Shown here piece by piece: positions 12,901 through 27,326 of a stretch of DNA of 64,000 nt; within the stretch, counting starts at the first letter, position 1, and every line of letters starts with the position of its first letter. The notes below the pieces were generated by a model. That model worked only from the letters and a program-made list of their open reading frames with translations. It had not been told where the DNA came from and did not search any database. Source of the stretch: Euonymus europaeus (taxonomy: Eukaryota; Streptophyta; Magnoliopsida; Celastrales; Celastraceae); contig OY756960.1 in NCBI GenBank assembly GCA_963580455.1, positions 25,603,238 through 25,667,237 on the forward strand. Direction: 5' to 3'. A program made the position numbers and the translations under genes.

Positions 12901-14620
12901 ATTGCAAATAGCTGGAAAAACAGCAAAGATATCAATCAGGGGCTTTTGGAAAGGAAATAAATGGTCTCTCAATACAACTGAAATTGTGGCCATTACTAGT
13001 CACAATGTATTTTTTTTTATCAGTGAGCAACATCAAATTCTTCAGAAGATTGGACTCAAGAGACAGTACAAACACCATGATTAGTTAATTTAAATATTTA
13101 ATCACATGCAGAAAAAATCAGCAGCATCACAACCGGCGTAAAGAAATAACTAAAATAATGCCATATCAAATAAATGAAACAACACCTGGAAATATGGGGC
13201 CATGAAATCAGCCCCTTCATGATGTCTGTTGGGTTTCATTACCAATTCTTTGTTCTTGGATGCAGTTTCTGCCTTGGAATCAGGTGCAGATGGGGCTTCC
13301 ACTGCTAATGCATCTTGCTTCCGATGGCGTGGCCTCTGATCACGATCTGTATGGTCTGCAACATCCATACTAGCGTTTCTGGGTATCCTCTCTGCTTCTG
13401 GCTTTCCATCCCTTCTTGTTCTTTTAGGACTGAAGCACATCAGGTAATATTTGAAAAGGCAAGCATGCTTCAAGTATTGTGAAAAAATAGGTGTCACAAT
13501 TAAAAATCTTTTAGGAATGGAACAAACAAAAATTTAAACAACAGTTGTCAGTTGTAACCTAGGTAAAAAAAAATTAGGAAAAAAATTGTCGCTGCTTCTC
13601 ATAATATGTTAGCACGCATCATGTTCCTACATTCACTGGAATGGCCCCATAAAATGCAAAGAAAATTGAAGTACACACAGTGCAATCAGATAAGTCTCTC
13701 CACAATTTCTACATAGCAACCAAGAGACAGACTAAGGCAAAGAAAATGTTCACAGTTCAGCATAATTAACAGCACAATAAAACATGATTGTTCAATGCTA
13801 AGGACTGAAAGAAGTCTGTGGATCACTTAATGTAAGTTACCAGCTATCTTTCCTAATAGAATCAACCATAGCCAGACTGCCAGAGCTAGAGTACGGGATG
13901 TCAATATTCAATTACTCCATTACACAAGACCAACTCCACTTTCTTTTCCTTTCAGATTCCTTCACAAACTTCAGTTTGGATGCCAATCCATGACTCATAC
14001 TCCACGAGGTTTGGAACAACAAATTCTGATGGAAAATTTTCCTTTTCCTGTCGCTTTTTCACCGCATTTTGCTATAATTAGTCATTCGCAGGCCAATGCT
14101 TTAAAGCAATCAAGGGCGAATAATTCAGAAAGGCTAAAAATTAATCATTCCATCAGCAAGTCCAAGGCTCCAAAATAAAGCATATCGTGCCAATATGGGC
14201 GAAAAAATGTAGATGCAGAAACCTACTTCACCAGCACAAGTTCCAAATAAAGGTAGTCAAATTCACCAATAATTTGAAAGCTTTCCATAACTCCTTCTCC
14301 CTAAACCCAAACACCAAATTCTAGACTGTAATTAGCTTAGATAATCCAAGTATTTCTTCACCTCACTTTACCAGTCAACCCAATTCAACTCCATGCAATT
14401 CTCTAATACTAATAGTTTCATTAAAAATCAATTCATGAATCAAACTTGACCGTCCAAGAACAACTTCCCTTGCAAGTCCCATCCACCAAGAACCCACTCA
14501 CATCGCAACATTGTAATATGATATACCCGTGCAGAGAGAGAGAGAGTACCTGCGATCCCTGTCGAACCTGCTCGAAGGGTGTCGTTTGGAATCTGAATCC
14601 CGACCCTCCCGTCGAGACAT
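9925..14620 (-). CDS. Charged plant protein with Barentsz/CASC3-like motifs
   Basis: Four exons on the minus strand, 14620-14550, 13429-13186, 11288-11228 and 10496-9925, join in phase (2, 0, 1) to 315 residues. The start is MSRREGRDSDSKRHPSSRF. The protein is rich in Arg, Asp, Glu, Lys and Ser throughout. At residue 106 it has HDERGN and at 166 WRHDRFLETEANP; near the end it has WKHDLF (285) and finishes NEEDQIAKVEALLAS. The HDxR followed by WxHDxF arrangement resembles the SELOR/Btz domain by which Barentsz/CASC3 binds eIF4AIII in the exon junction complex. That link is an inference from two short motifs; a general nuclear RS-like protein is the alternative. The gene structure itself is well supported by matching phases and clean splice sites. 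Intron 3 (11289-13185) carries transposon sequence. Confidence 0.85.
12015..12551. mobile_element. Transposon remnant with a CACTA-type end in intron 3
   Basis: On the minus strand the sequence starting at 12551 reads CACTACAAGAAATTC, the usual first bases of CACTA/En-Spm elements. Inside it are many short subterminal copies of an ACCGATGG/CCATCGGT-type motif in both orientations between 12240 and 12500, as expected of CACTA ends. No matching CACTA end was found on the other side. Near the left side, 12029-12053 forms a perfect 9-bp hairpin (GTCCAGTCC and GGACTGGAC, 7-base loop), with CTAGT next to it when read on the minus strand. So this may be two nested remnants or one truncated element. 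Confidence 0.55.
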
Positions 14621-15312
14621 GACTTCTCTCTTTGTCGTCTCGATTAGGGGTTTCAGCCGCGCTTCTTCAGTACTGAAATGTCAAATTGGTGTGAGAAACT
14701 GAGAAAGTTTCAGGCTTGTACTGTGGTTTAGCTCTCACCGATCAACGGTTCATGTGTTGTTTCTCGTTAAAGGTGTGATTCTGTCCGCAAGATTGGCATA
14801 TCCTTGCAATAATATCATATTTTATCACATCAACAAAACGTAATTTTTAACATAATCACATTAATAAAAATCAACATTCTCATAAATTATTCATCCCCTA
14901 AATTCGTATAATTATATTTGTTTTAATATAAAATGTCTCAAGAAATATCACAAATTAAAAGTGTTTTTCCAATAAAAAACGTAAAGCAGAAAAGGACAAA
15001 TTAAAGAATGCCATTAACAACCAAAACTTACTATTATTCTCTAAATCGACTGTATGTCAGTTTGATTATGCACTGCTTCTAAAACTACATGATTTACCCA
15101 CTAATTAAAAGGTTCAACTAGGCTAATTAAAGCAATTTATTTAATTTGAAAATGACAAATTTCTATTTAAATGGCAATGCCATGATGATGGAGACTTGCT
15201 TCTTTATTTTATTTTATTTTCACTGTATCTTCTTCAAAAGCAAGCGGCAGTAAGAAAATTTTCTTCTCCTTCTCGGACAAGTCTTTCTTCTTAAGTCTCT
15301 TGGTCTGCGATC
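14621..15312. other. Shared upstream region of two divergent genes
   Basis: About 690 bases separate the minus-strand Barentsz-like gene from the plus-strand VDAC-like gene, so this must hold both promoters. It is AT-rich, with a TTTATTTTATTTTATTTT tract at 15202-15220 about 95 bases before the VDAC ATG. No coding sequence was seen. Confidence 0.6.
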
Positions 15313-18300
15313 ATGGGCGACTCCAACACTAGCAAAAAGAAGAAGAGAAGCAGCAACACACGAAAAGAACTCAGGAGACCCAAACGTTTCTCTGATTTTG
15401 ACAAGATATCCAAAGGTAATCTTCAATACTCATCAATTTGCTTATTTTCGATCTTTCCGAATCTCTTTCCCCTGCTGTGCATTGTACGGTTTCTGTTTTC
15501 CTGCAAATGGTTTTGCACTCATTCCTTTTTACTTTCACGGTAGCTCCACTTCTGTCTTCTCTGCAACTCTTGTTCTTGTGAATGCAGCCTTGCTTACCGC
15601 GGGGTATTCCAGCGCAAGGAAGATCACTATCTCAATTCGCAGGAATGATGGAATGGTATGTAGAGATGTTTGCCTGTAATTAACATAAGTAGGTAATACA
15701 CAACAGCAAGAACATGAGGCATGCTTTCAGTCCAGTACATGCATGTGTGTGTTGGAATTCCAACCAGGAGATATAAAGTCTGGAATAACAAGAAGAATAA
15801 CACAATCAACATATTGACACAAAACCAGAAAATTCAACAATCCTATTCTACAGAGGCGGCAATTAAGAACAAAGTTAATCAGGCAATCGATCTGGGTTTT
15901 CAATATCTTCTATGTTTTCTAACTCGTTTCAGCACGAAATTACTGAGAAGTTTGAATTTCTTCTGCAATGTTTTCAGGCCATTACTTCAACCTTTTCAGG
16001 CCATGGAAGAATCTCAGCTAAAGCTGTGGCAGGACAATACAGGAATGCTACCATTGGTCTCGAAGTCGATAGAAACTCGAGGGTGAGTCTCCAATGCGAT
16101 GCTGTTTGTTGCAAGTTATCAGTGATGCTCTCTCATTCATGAACTGAAGCATCTTATCTTCTTTTTTTCATTTGTTTTGTCATGCCAGATTTCAGCAACC
16201 CTCAATTTCAGCAGACAGCTCTTCCCCTCAACAATGATACAGGCTTCAGCAAAATTGGCAAATTCCAACTCCAGCATGGTACGAAACTCTTTAGTTTAGC
16301 TGTGATGAGGTTGCCATATAGGAGTCCTTAAATCAGATTGAAAATTATGCGGACATATGGGAAATGTTGACAAATTAGTCAGCTTAAATGAAGCGACCAA
16401 GCAATCAAAAAATCACAGAATACTATACACAAATAGACATAAATATTTAAAACGTCTCAACAAGTTACTAGTGGTGCTTTCTCATTCCCGAACTAATGCA
16501 TCCATGTTTTTCTTTTCTCATGCCAGAATTCGGCGACACTCAGTTTCAGCGGAAAACTCTTGCCCTCAACAAAGTTCATAGCTTCTGCAAAATTTCCAAA
16601 TTATAACTCCAGCATGGTATGGAACTCTTTAGTTATCAGTTCGTGTATGAGATCGGCATATCCGGGTTCTTTAAATCAGATTGAAAATTATGTTGTTTTA
16701 GGACTCATATAATGTAAAAAAAATTGAAACTTTTAAATTCAATTAAAGAGGTCAAGAAATCAAATAAATCACTGCAGAATAATACATACAAACAGACATA
16801 AATATTCAGAAACATATTATCTTGCAATTCATCCTAACATACAGGGGAATGATGGGTCTCAATAAATATGGGAATGCCTCTTTATATTTATACTAAGATA
16901 TGAGTCATTATCTACGAGTCATAAAACCTGTGCATGCATACTATTTTAGAATATTTAAGATCCAGCTCAGAGTTATTACACTCTAGAGAAGTTATAGTGA
17001 ACCGAAGAGTATGTTCCTTTTCTTCTTTTGTTTCCCACTGCTCACTAACAAATCTAGAGTGGGAGAATGACTTTAAAATGATTTCCCTGCTTCTGTAAAA
17101 CAACTCCCATGCACAAGTAAATAATGAAAAATTTAAAGTTTGAATTATGATTCTTACAAGTATTCAACCAACACGCTTTTCTTTTACTACTCTAAGCATG
17201 TTTGTCATATAGTCATATCTACCTCTGAAAAACTGAGAAAACCTGCAATGCCTGAGATGAGGATATTGCTAAATCATTATAATGCAAGGTTCATTGTCTC
17301 ACTTGGACATAGCAAGTCCATAAGGACCATAACAATGTGTCAATGTGTATGTGTATGTGTATGTGAATGCATGATTGTTTGAGGAAAATGGAGTGAAAAG
17401 CAATAATATACTTTTGATAGATGTATTACACTTGCCACATGATAATTTTATGAAACCTTTGGACACCTTTGTTTTGGTCCATTGTAGACTTGTAGTAAGA
17501 ACTAAGAACTCATTTTGTTTCTACATAACCATTCCTTTACCCCTTCTATTTCAGCTGAAGATTCAATACCTGGGTTTCCAGGAGCATGCTGCTTTAGCCA
17601 TATCTGTTGTTTTAAACAGGCTCCCTTCAGTTAATTTTTCAGCAACACTCAATATTTCAAGCATTGCCCTTGGCATGAAAGCAACGTACGAGACTTTCTC
17701 TGGCCGGTTTGCTGCATATGATGCAGGCATCAGTGTGACAAAGCCCATCTGCGATGCATCAATTATTCTGTAAATTGTTTATCTTTTTAAAAAAGTCATG
17801 TTCTTTTGTCTTGGATGGTTTACTACTAAAGAAAATGAACAAATATTTATAATCCACCAAAAAGAAGGAAGAAATATCAAGGAGCACCACTGCCTAGTGG
17901 TTGGCTTCTTCTTTGCCACCCAGCCCTCAGCGCAGCGTTTGATTTCCCCAATCCCAGTTGAACAGATTAGAAAATGAAGGAAATAGCAGTACCATAGAAA
18001 TAAACTGAATTAATCACTAATTGGAGCTTACATGATTTCCTAAGCTGTCATTATTACGCCTCTTATCATTTTTAATGAATAAAAATCTTAGACTAAATTT
18101 AGAAAAGTTAATTATTGCTTTGCCTAAGTCTTGCTTACATGGTGTAGCAGATGAGCATTAAAAACAGCTGAAAGAAGGGAGTAAGTACTAAATTTCTTAG
18201 CTTTTTCATGAAATTTTCAGGGCCGACAAGGGTGACTTAATAAGAGCATCGTATGTGCATTACTTCGACCAAGGCAGAAAGATTGCTGCTGTGGCAGAGA

Positions 18301-18527
18301 TCTCGCGGAAGTTTTCGAAGAAGGAAAACAATCTTACAGTTGGAGGTTCATGCACTGTGGATCACCTTACAACTATAAAGGCAAAGCTTGACAATCATGG
18401 GAAGCTAAATGCCCTCCTATTGCACAAATTTAAGCCCAAATCATACCTCACAATTTCTGGTGAATTCAACACCATAGCTCTTCACAAGCATCCCAGAATT
18501 GGATTGGCTCTTGCTCTCTCACTATGA
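15313..18527 (+). CDS. VDAC (mitochondrial outer membrane porin) family protein with duplicated exon
   Basis: Seven candidate exons: 15313-15415, 15588-15655, 15978-16082, 16189-16278, 16527-16616, 17555-17769 and 18221-18527. All join in phase and give 325 residues with both 90-nt exons, or 295 with one. The C-terminal 200 residues follow plant VDAC closely: LKIQYLGFQEHAAL, PSVNFSATLNISSIALG, NNLTVGGSCTVDHLTTIKAK, KPKSYLTISGEFNT and the end IGLALALSL. VDACs are 19-stranded beta barrels that pass metabolites across the mitochondrial outer membrane; standard length is about 276. Two oddities: a Lys/Arg-rich N-terminal extension of about 24 residues before the RFSDFDKISK helix region, and two tandem homologous exons encoding ISATLNFS.. 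and NSATLSFS... The divergent sequence suggests a specialised paralogue rather than the main VDAC. Confidence 0.88.
16115..16815 (+). repeat. Tandem duplication of a VDAC exon with its introns (about 338-bp unit)
   Basis: Exons 16189-16278 and 16527-16616 are both exactly 90 nt, phase 0 on both sides, and start 338 bases apart. They encode ISATLNFSRQLFPSTMIQAS.. and NSATLSFSGKLLPSTKFIAS.., both ending NSSM or YNSSM. The flanking intron sequence is also duplicated: after each exon come ..GAACTCTTTAGTT.. and TTAAATCAGATTGAAAATTATG, then AATCAAA..AATCAC.GAATA and AGACATAAATATT; before each comes CTCATGCCAG or GTCATGCCAG. Both copies keep open frames and good splice sites. Confidence 0.9.
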
Positions 18528-19372
18528 ATAGCTCCTTGATAAACTGTATGATGTTAATGGATCGGAAAACTTAATAAATTCTACTTCTTTTATATCACAA
18601 GTGTCAGGAAAAGAAATTGCAAAACAATTGCTGCATATAACCAACAAATCTGGGAACATGAACAGGATAGGAGGCCTCATTATGCATGCATGATTACAAT
18701 AAAGTTCAATCCTCTATCAGCACATTGTGTTGTTACAATATAAGGGCTGTTTGAAATTGTAGCATGAGGCTTACCGCATATATTTATATGTAATCCTGCA
18801 ATTACACTGTTAATCGTGCAAAAACATGACATTTATGCAGATTACCATATTTGGCCTTGCTACTCATCCCTAGATATCAACAAAGGTGCTACATAGTAGG
18901 CATTTGCATTCCTGGGAAAAGCTCCTCACCAAGAGAGACCGATGTCACCAAAAGTGATAACAACATTTTGAGTTCATTTTATCTCTTGTAGTTCAGAACT
19001 TAACAAAACAGCAGGGCAACTAAGACTCAAGACTTGCACCTGGTACACCATTTTATAAAAAAGTTCTTCAACATTGGCATTCATTCGAGTTTCAACTCCT
19101 CCCCACAGTAACATGTGGGTAATGTCTCCAATTGTTGAACCAGATACTTAATGCACATTCCGAACCCAATTCTCTTACAGAACCTAACAAGCTGTTGGCA
19201 GATGGAGAAGTCGAGAAAACGATCATAGACGCATCCATTGGGCTAACAAACACTACATAACTCTATAACAATAACAAATTTGATACAGTAATAAGCCAAA
19301 TTCAAAACAGGCGCTTATAGAACGAGAGCAAAAAAGAGCAAGGAAAGAACCTTGGAATGGTAAAAATCAGAG
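18528..19372. other. Intergenic region, no gene seen
   Basis: This contains the 3' UTR of the VDAC-like gene and the 3' flank of the short minus-strand ORF. No conserved reading frame or structured repeat was noticed. Confidence 0.5.
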
Positions 19373-19567
19373 TCATTGATGGCAATTGGCAAGCAACTGA
19401 GCAGTCCTGCAGCCACAGTCGTAGCCATACCGAACAGCAACAGCTCCAATAAACAAACCAACACCAAAGATGGACTTCTCCATACCCAGAGTCTCTCTCA
19501 TCAATCTGATTGAGTCTAAGTGAAGAATTATGCCTCCCAACCAGACCCTTATCAGTCCCTCGGCCAT
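19373..19567 (-). CDS. Small 64-residue protein with one hydrophobic segment, unrecognised
   Basis: An uninterrupted ORF starting MAEGLIRVWLGGIILHLDS with a hydrophobic, glycine-containing segment SIFGVGLFIGAVAVRYGY at about residues 32-49, followed by a CGC motif. The composition, a short amphipathic start followed by one membrane-like segment, would suit a small organelle membrane subunit, but I do not recognise the family. It lies between the VDAC-like gene and the APS kinase gene; its start faces the APS kinase start across about 425 bases, so the two could share a divergent promoter. The real gene may have further exons. Confidence 0.5.
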   Translation of the reverse strand: MAEGLIRVWLGGIILHLDSIRLMRETLGMEKSIFGVGLFIGAVAVRYGYDCGCRTAQLLANCHQ

Positions 19568-19991
19568 TCCCAGCTCTCGCTTGGTTTTAGACTCTTGGCC
19601 ATGATCCTTTGCCCAGAACCAATACTGATCGACTATATAGACGAGAACGGATATCTAGCAGATATATAACATACGGATAAATAAAAATATCGGGTACAAA
19701 ACGGATCGGGTCAAAAATTGAATGACTATTTTATATGACACGTAGCATTAGTCCGTTTATTTTTCAACCAAAAAAGAGCGAAGGAAAGAAAAATTAACGG
19801 TCACATTTGGTTGTCAAGGAGCCCAAATCATGCATGTTTCATGAATGAAGTTTCCCATCAAGTATCAGCCACCGAAATCCCCAAAAAATTCGGAAAATTT
19901 AAACTCATGGTCTGCAATTCACATTTCTCGCATTTATGTGCATCCGATTTTCTTCAATTTTCTGCGACTGTGTTACCGATTCTTCAGAGGG

Positions 19992-24010
<4,019 letters not shown>

Positions 24011-24286
24011 AAGTTCTGTGTGGCTCTGTCTTGTAAAGTGCTTTTGGTTCCCTCTAATTTGCTTCTAAATATCATTTTGAGGTTTTTTTTTTCCTTACAT
24101 TTTTCTTTCCTTTTCGATTCCTTGTACTCTAGTAAGTACTTTCATTGTTTGTATTGTATTCTCACAATGTGTTCATTGAAGAATGCGTTTTTTCAAAATT
24201 TGTCATGTAATTTTGAGTATGTATTTTGAGTGAGAAGTCATTTTGAAGTTTCATTTAAGAAAAACGAGATTCAAAACTGACGATGT

Positions 24287-24620
24287 TAAGTGTTGGAGAT
24301 GATGTAGGAGAGTAGAAAATGTGCCGATGACAAATGTATAAAGGTTATGTAATTACTTTAACATTTCATTAGTTTGGAAGAAAATTACCATCTCATAGAA
24401 AAGAAAAACGTATCATATAAAAATAACTAATTTCTAATATTTCGACAAAAAAAAACGTTAATATTTTACATTGTTTGTTCGGTGGGAATTAAAATTTTGA
24501 AATACTACACTTTTTTCTTATGTTGACCGGCAAATATGTATGTGTTGGAGATAATATAGGAGAGTAGAAGAAAATGCGCCGAAGGGAGATTGTATTAAGA
24601 ATCTGTAATTACTTTAAATG
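24287..24620. repeat. Pair of direct repeats of about 80 bp downstream of APS kinase
   Basis: Copies near 24290-24366 and 24540-24620 share GTGTTGGAGAT, ATAGGAGAGTAGAA or GTAGGAGAGTAGAA, ATGTGCCGA or ATGCGCCGA, and TGTAATTACTTTAA, about 250 bases apart. The rest of 24011-25058 is AT-rich with no supported gene. Confidence 0.55.
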
Positions 24621-25058
24621 TAAAAATACATAACAATTCTCATTCAAAAAGAGATGAAAAAGGGAAAAAATTATGTCACTATTGTAAATGCACTTAAGGG
24701 ACTCACCATTTAGAACTAAATAATGCATATATTACTGGAAATAATTTCAGAAGTTTGTTCTAAACTGATAAACGTAATTTTGTTACCTCGTATAATTAAA
24801 ATTTTACTAAGAAAAATATGGACTAACACCAAGAACATAGAAAGATAAACAACCCAACACCTATGCCTGAAATCGAAAAAGAGCTTAGAAGCCCAACCAG
24901 CTGAGGGACCCAAGCAACGCCAAGCCTGGAAGAAGAATGAAAAAGACTGAACCAAGGAGAGCACATGACCCGCAGAAAAACGAGAGGATGATACAGAACC
25001 CAAGCCTCAACAAAATGTCATATATTTGTATTAGTAAAATGACATCCTACTATTTTAG

Positions 25059-26441
25059 AGCCAGAACACATCAGTTGAAATATGGGTTGATAGCATCTCA
25101 CTTCAGCCATTCACCCAGAAAGAATGGAGGTCTCACCAAGTTCAAAGCACTGATAAGGTAAGAAACTTGTAAAGTCCTCGCTACATTTATGTACTTGATG
25201 ATTTGATGCTTATAAATATATACTGGCAGGCACGGAAGGGAAAGCTGAGGATTCAAGCTGTTGATAAACAAGGGAATCCCCTGCCTAATTCCATAATCTC
25301 CATCGAACAAAATGCGTATGGTTTCCAACTCGGTTGTGCCACTAACAAGCAACAACAACATCCTCATAAACCTTGCCTACAGAAATTGGCTTCTCTCGAA
25401 GGATTTCAGAGTCGCGACATTTGAGAACGAATTGAAGTGGACTAACACGGAGAAGGTTCAAGGCCAGGAGGACTATTCGCAGGCAGATCAAGTGGCAGTT
25501 AAAGGACACAACATTGTATGGGAAATTCCAACTTTCCAACGAAGAATGGGTCAATTCACTCTCACCTAGTGATCTTCTTTATAAGGCCACTCAGAAAAAG
25601 AGTGATGTCTGTAGTCTCAAGATACAAATGCCAGTTTATTGGATGGGATGTTGTTAATGAGAATCTGCATTTCAATTTTTTTGAAAGCAAACTTAGCGAA
25701 AGTGCTTCTGGGACTATCTTCAATTTTGCTCATAATGTTGATGGAGCAACCGCATTATTTATGAATGAGGATAACGCCATTGAACAGGGTGGAGATAGTA
25801 AATCATCACCGGCTCGATATCTTCAAAAGCTCAGGGAAATCCAAAGCGTTTCCAGAAATATTAATTTGGGAATTGGTTTGGAAGGACATTTTTCTGCTCC
25901 AAACCTTCTTCCTTACATGAGATCTGCCATCGATACCCTCACCGCCACCCGACTTCCAATTTGGCTTACAGAAATAGATGTCCGAAATTCTCCTCAACAG
26001 GTACTAGTTAATTTATTGTCAAATTAGCCACTGACTTTATCCACAGGTATCCTTTACTCATCCAGATTTGTTGCGGATGGACAGGCAAGTTACTTGGAGA
26101 TGGTTCTAAGAGAGGGACATTCACACCCAGAAGTGAAGAGGATTGTAATGTGGTCGGCATGGAGTCCACATGAAAGTTGCAAAATGTCATTGACACACAA
26201 CAATTTCAGAAACTTAGCCACAGGAGACGTTGTCGAGAAGCTATCGTATGAATGGGGTCACAAGACCACGTTATCTGCCAAAACAGATGCTGGAGGTGTC
26301 TTTGAGACTTCAGTTTTTCATGGACATTATCAAATTACACTCACTCATCCAACCTCATTGAGTTCATCTTTTTTGTCTCAGAGCATCAACGTTGTTTCAA
26401 CAAATTCATCAGAGCAAACGACATTGCTTCTCCAAATTTAA
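25059..26441 (+). pseudogene. Truncated, frameshifted GH10 endo-1,4-beta-xylanase pseudogene
   Basis: Three exon equivalents correspond to exons 5-7 of the two intact neighbours: 25059-25157 (99 nt, the same size as in them), 25230-26000 and 26085-26441. The signal-peptide exons and the CBM22-like exons are absent upstream. In the large exon there is a frameshifting insertion near 25340-25360, an in-frame loss of about 30 nt near 25490 and a second frame disruption near 25520-25600, so no single frame spans it. The catalytic-site remnants WDVVNENLHF and LTEIDVR are still readable. The last exon stays open to a stop, ending TTLLLQI. The nearest relative by eye is the gene at 27327-30250. It is presumably inactive. 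Confidence 0.9.
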
Positions 26442-27326
26442 TTCTGACCAATCGTACGTGCACTATTTCTTCGTCAGTAAATAGAGAGAGAGGCTTCATA
26501 TTGGCTCATTTTAGCATAAGGTAAGGTTGTGTATACGCTATCTTATAAGCTTGCGTAGACTAGTCACTTTTCCAAAAGCAATAGTAAACTCTAGTTTATA
26601 CGCACGCTTAATAAATATAAGTTTCAACGATAAATTTATTTTGAAAACACGCTAACATATGATCAAATTATTAAATATAAATTAATGCAAGATTTAAAAG
26701 TATCGTGAAATTTCTAAAAGCTTATTTGACACCTTATTAGGTAGCTTATTTTTTACCAAACCGACCATAGAATATTAGTAAAGTAATTAACCGTTACTAT
26801 TGACCTTTTATCTTCTATATAAGCACTAAATCCGATCTAAGAATTTCTATTTTTTAAGGAATAAATATATAAGATCGATTCACAAATATTGCCTCCCTTA
26901 TTTAGTCTTCAATACAACATTCCAAGAGATGTATAAAACCCTATCTCATTTAGTCTCAATGCAAACAAGTGTCCTTGAAGGGTGGCTGCGTGAAGAAAAG
27001 ATTAATATATATTAGTCCTAATTCCAACACCGACAAAATATTGAAGGCAAGGTTGTATTCAACTTTCATGCTTGAAAGTCGAAAAAATAATTAATCTTGC
27101 TGTCTTTTTCCTTTGAAATTCTACTGACTTTTGATGATTATTCATATTTTTTGTAAACTCATGAAGAAATATTTAGAAAATCCTTAATTTGGCATCTGTG
27201 TCAATTCATATTTTTTATATTATAATTATTAATGTTGTTAAGTTTTTAATTTTGTGTGTCTGACCAGTAAATTCATATTGGTTTGTTCATGTGCTTGAAC
27301 TATATATAGGGTGGTCGTCTTCTGCA
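26442..27326. other. Intergenic spacer upstream of the second xylanase
   Basis: AT-rich sequence with no open frame of interest. A TATATATAGG sequence at 27301-27310 is a plausible TATA box, 17-26 bases before the ATG of the downstream gene. Confidence 0.5.

Noticed and set aside
17342..17366. GTGTAT microsatellite in the VDAC intron
   Set aside because: Ordinary short tandem repeat with no further structure.
25518..26027. A working xylanase from the pseudogene catalytic exon
   Set aside because: The open frame covers only part of the domain; frameshifts and missing upstream exons make a functional enzyme unlikely.
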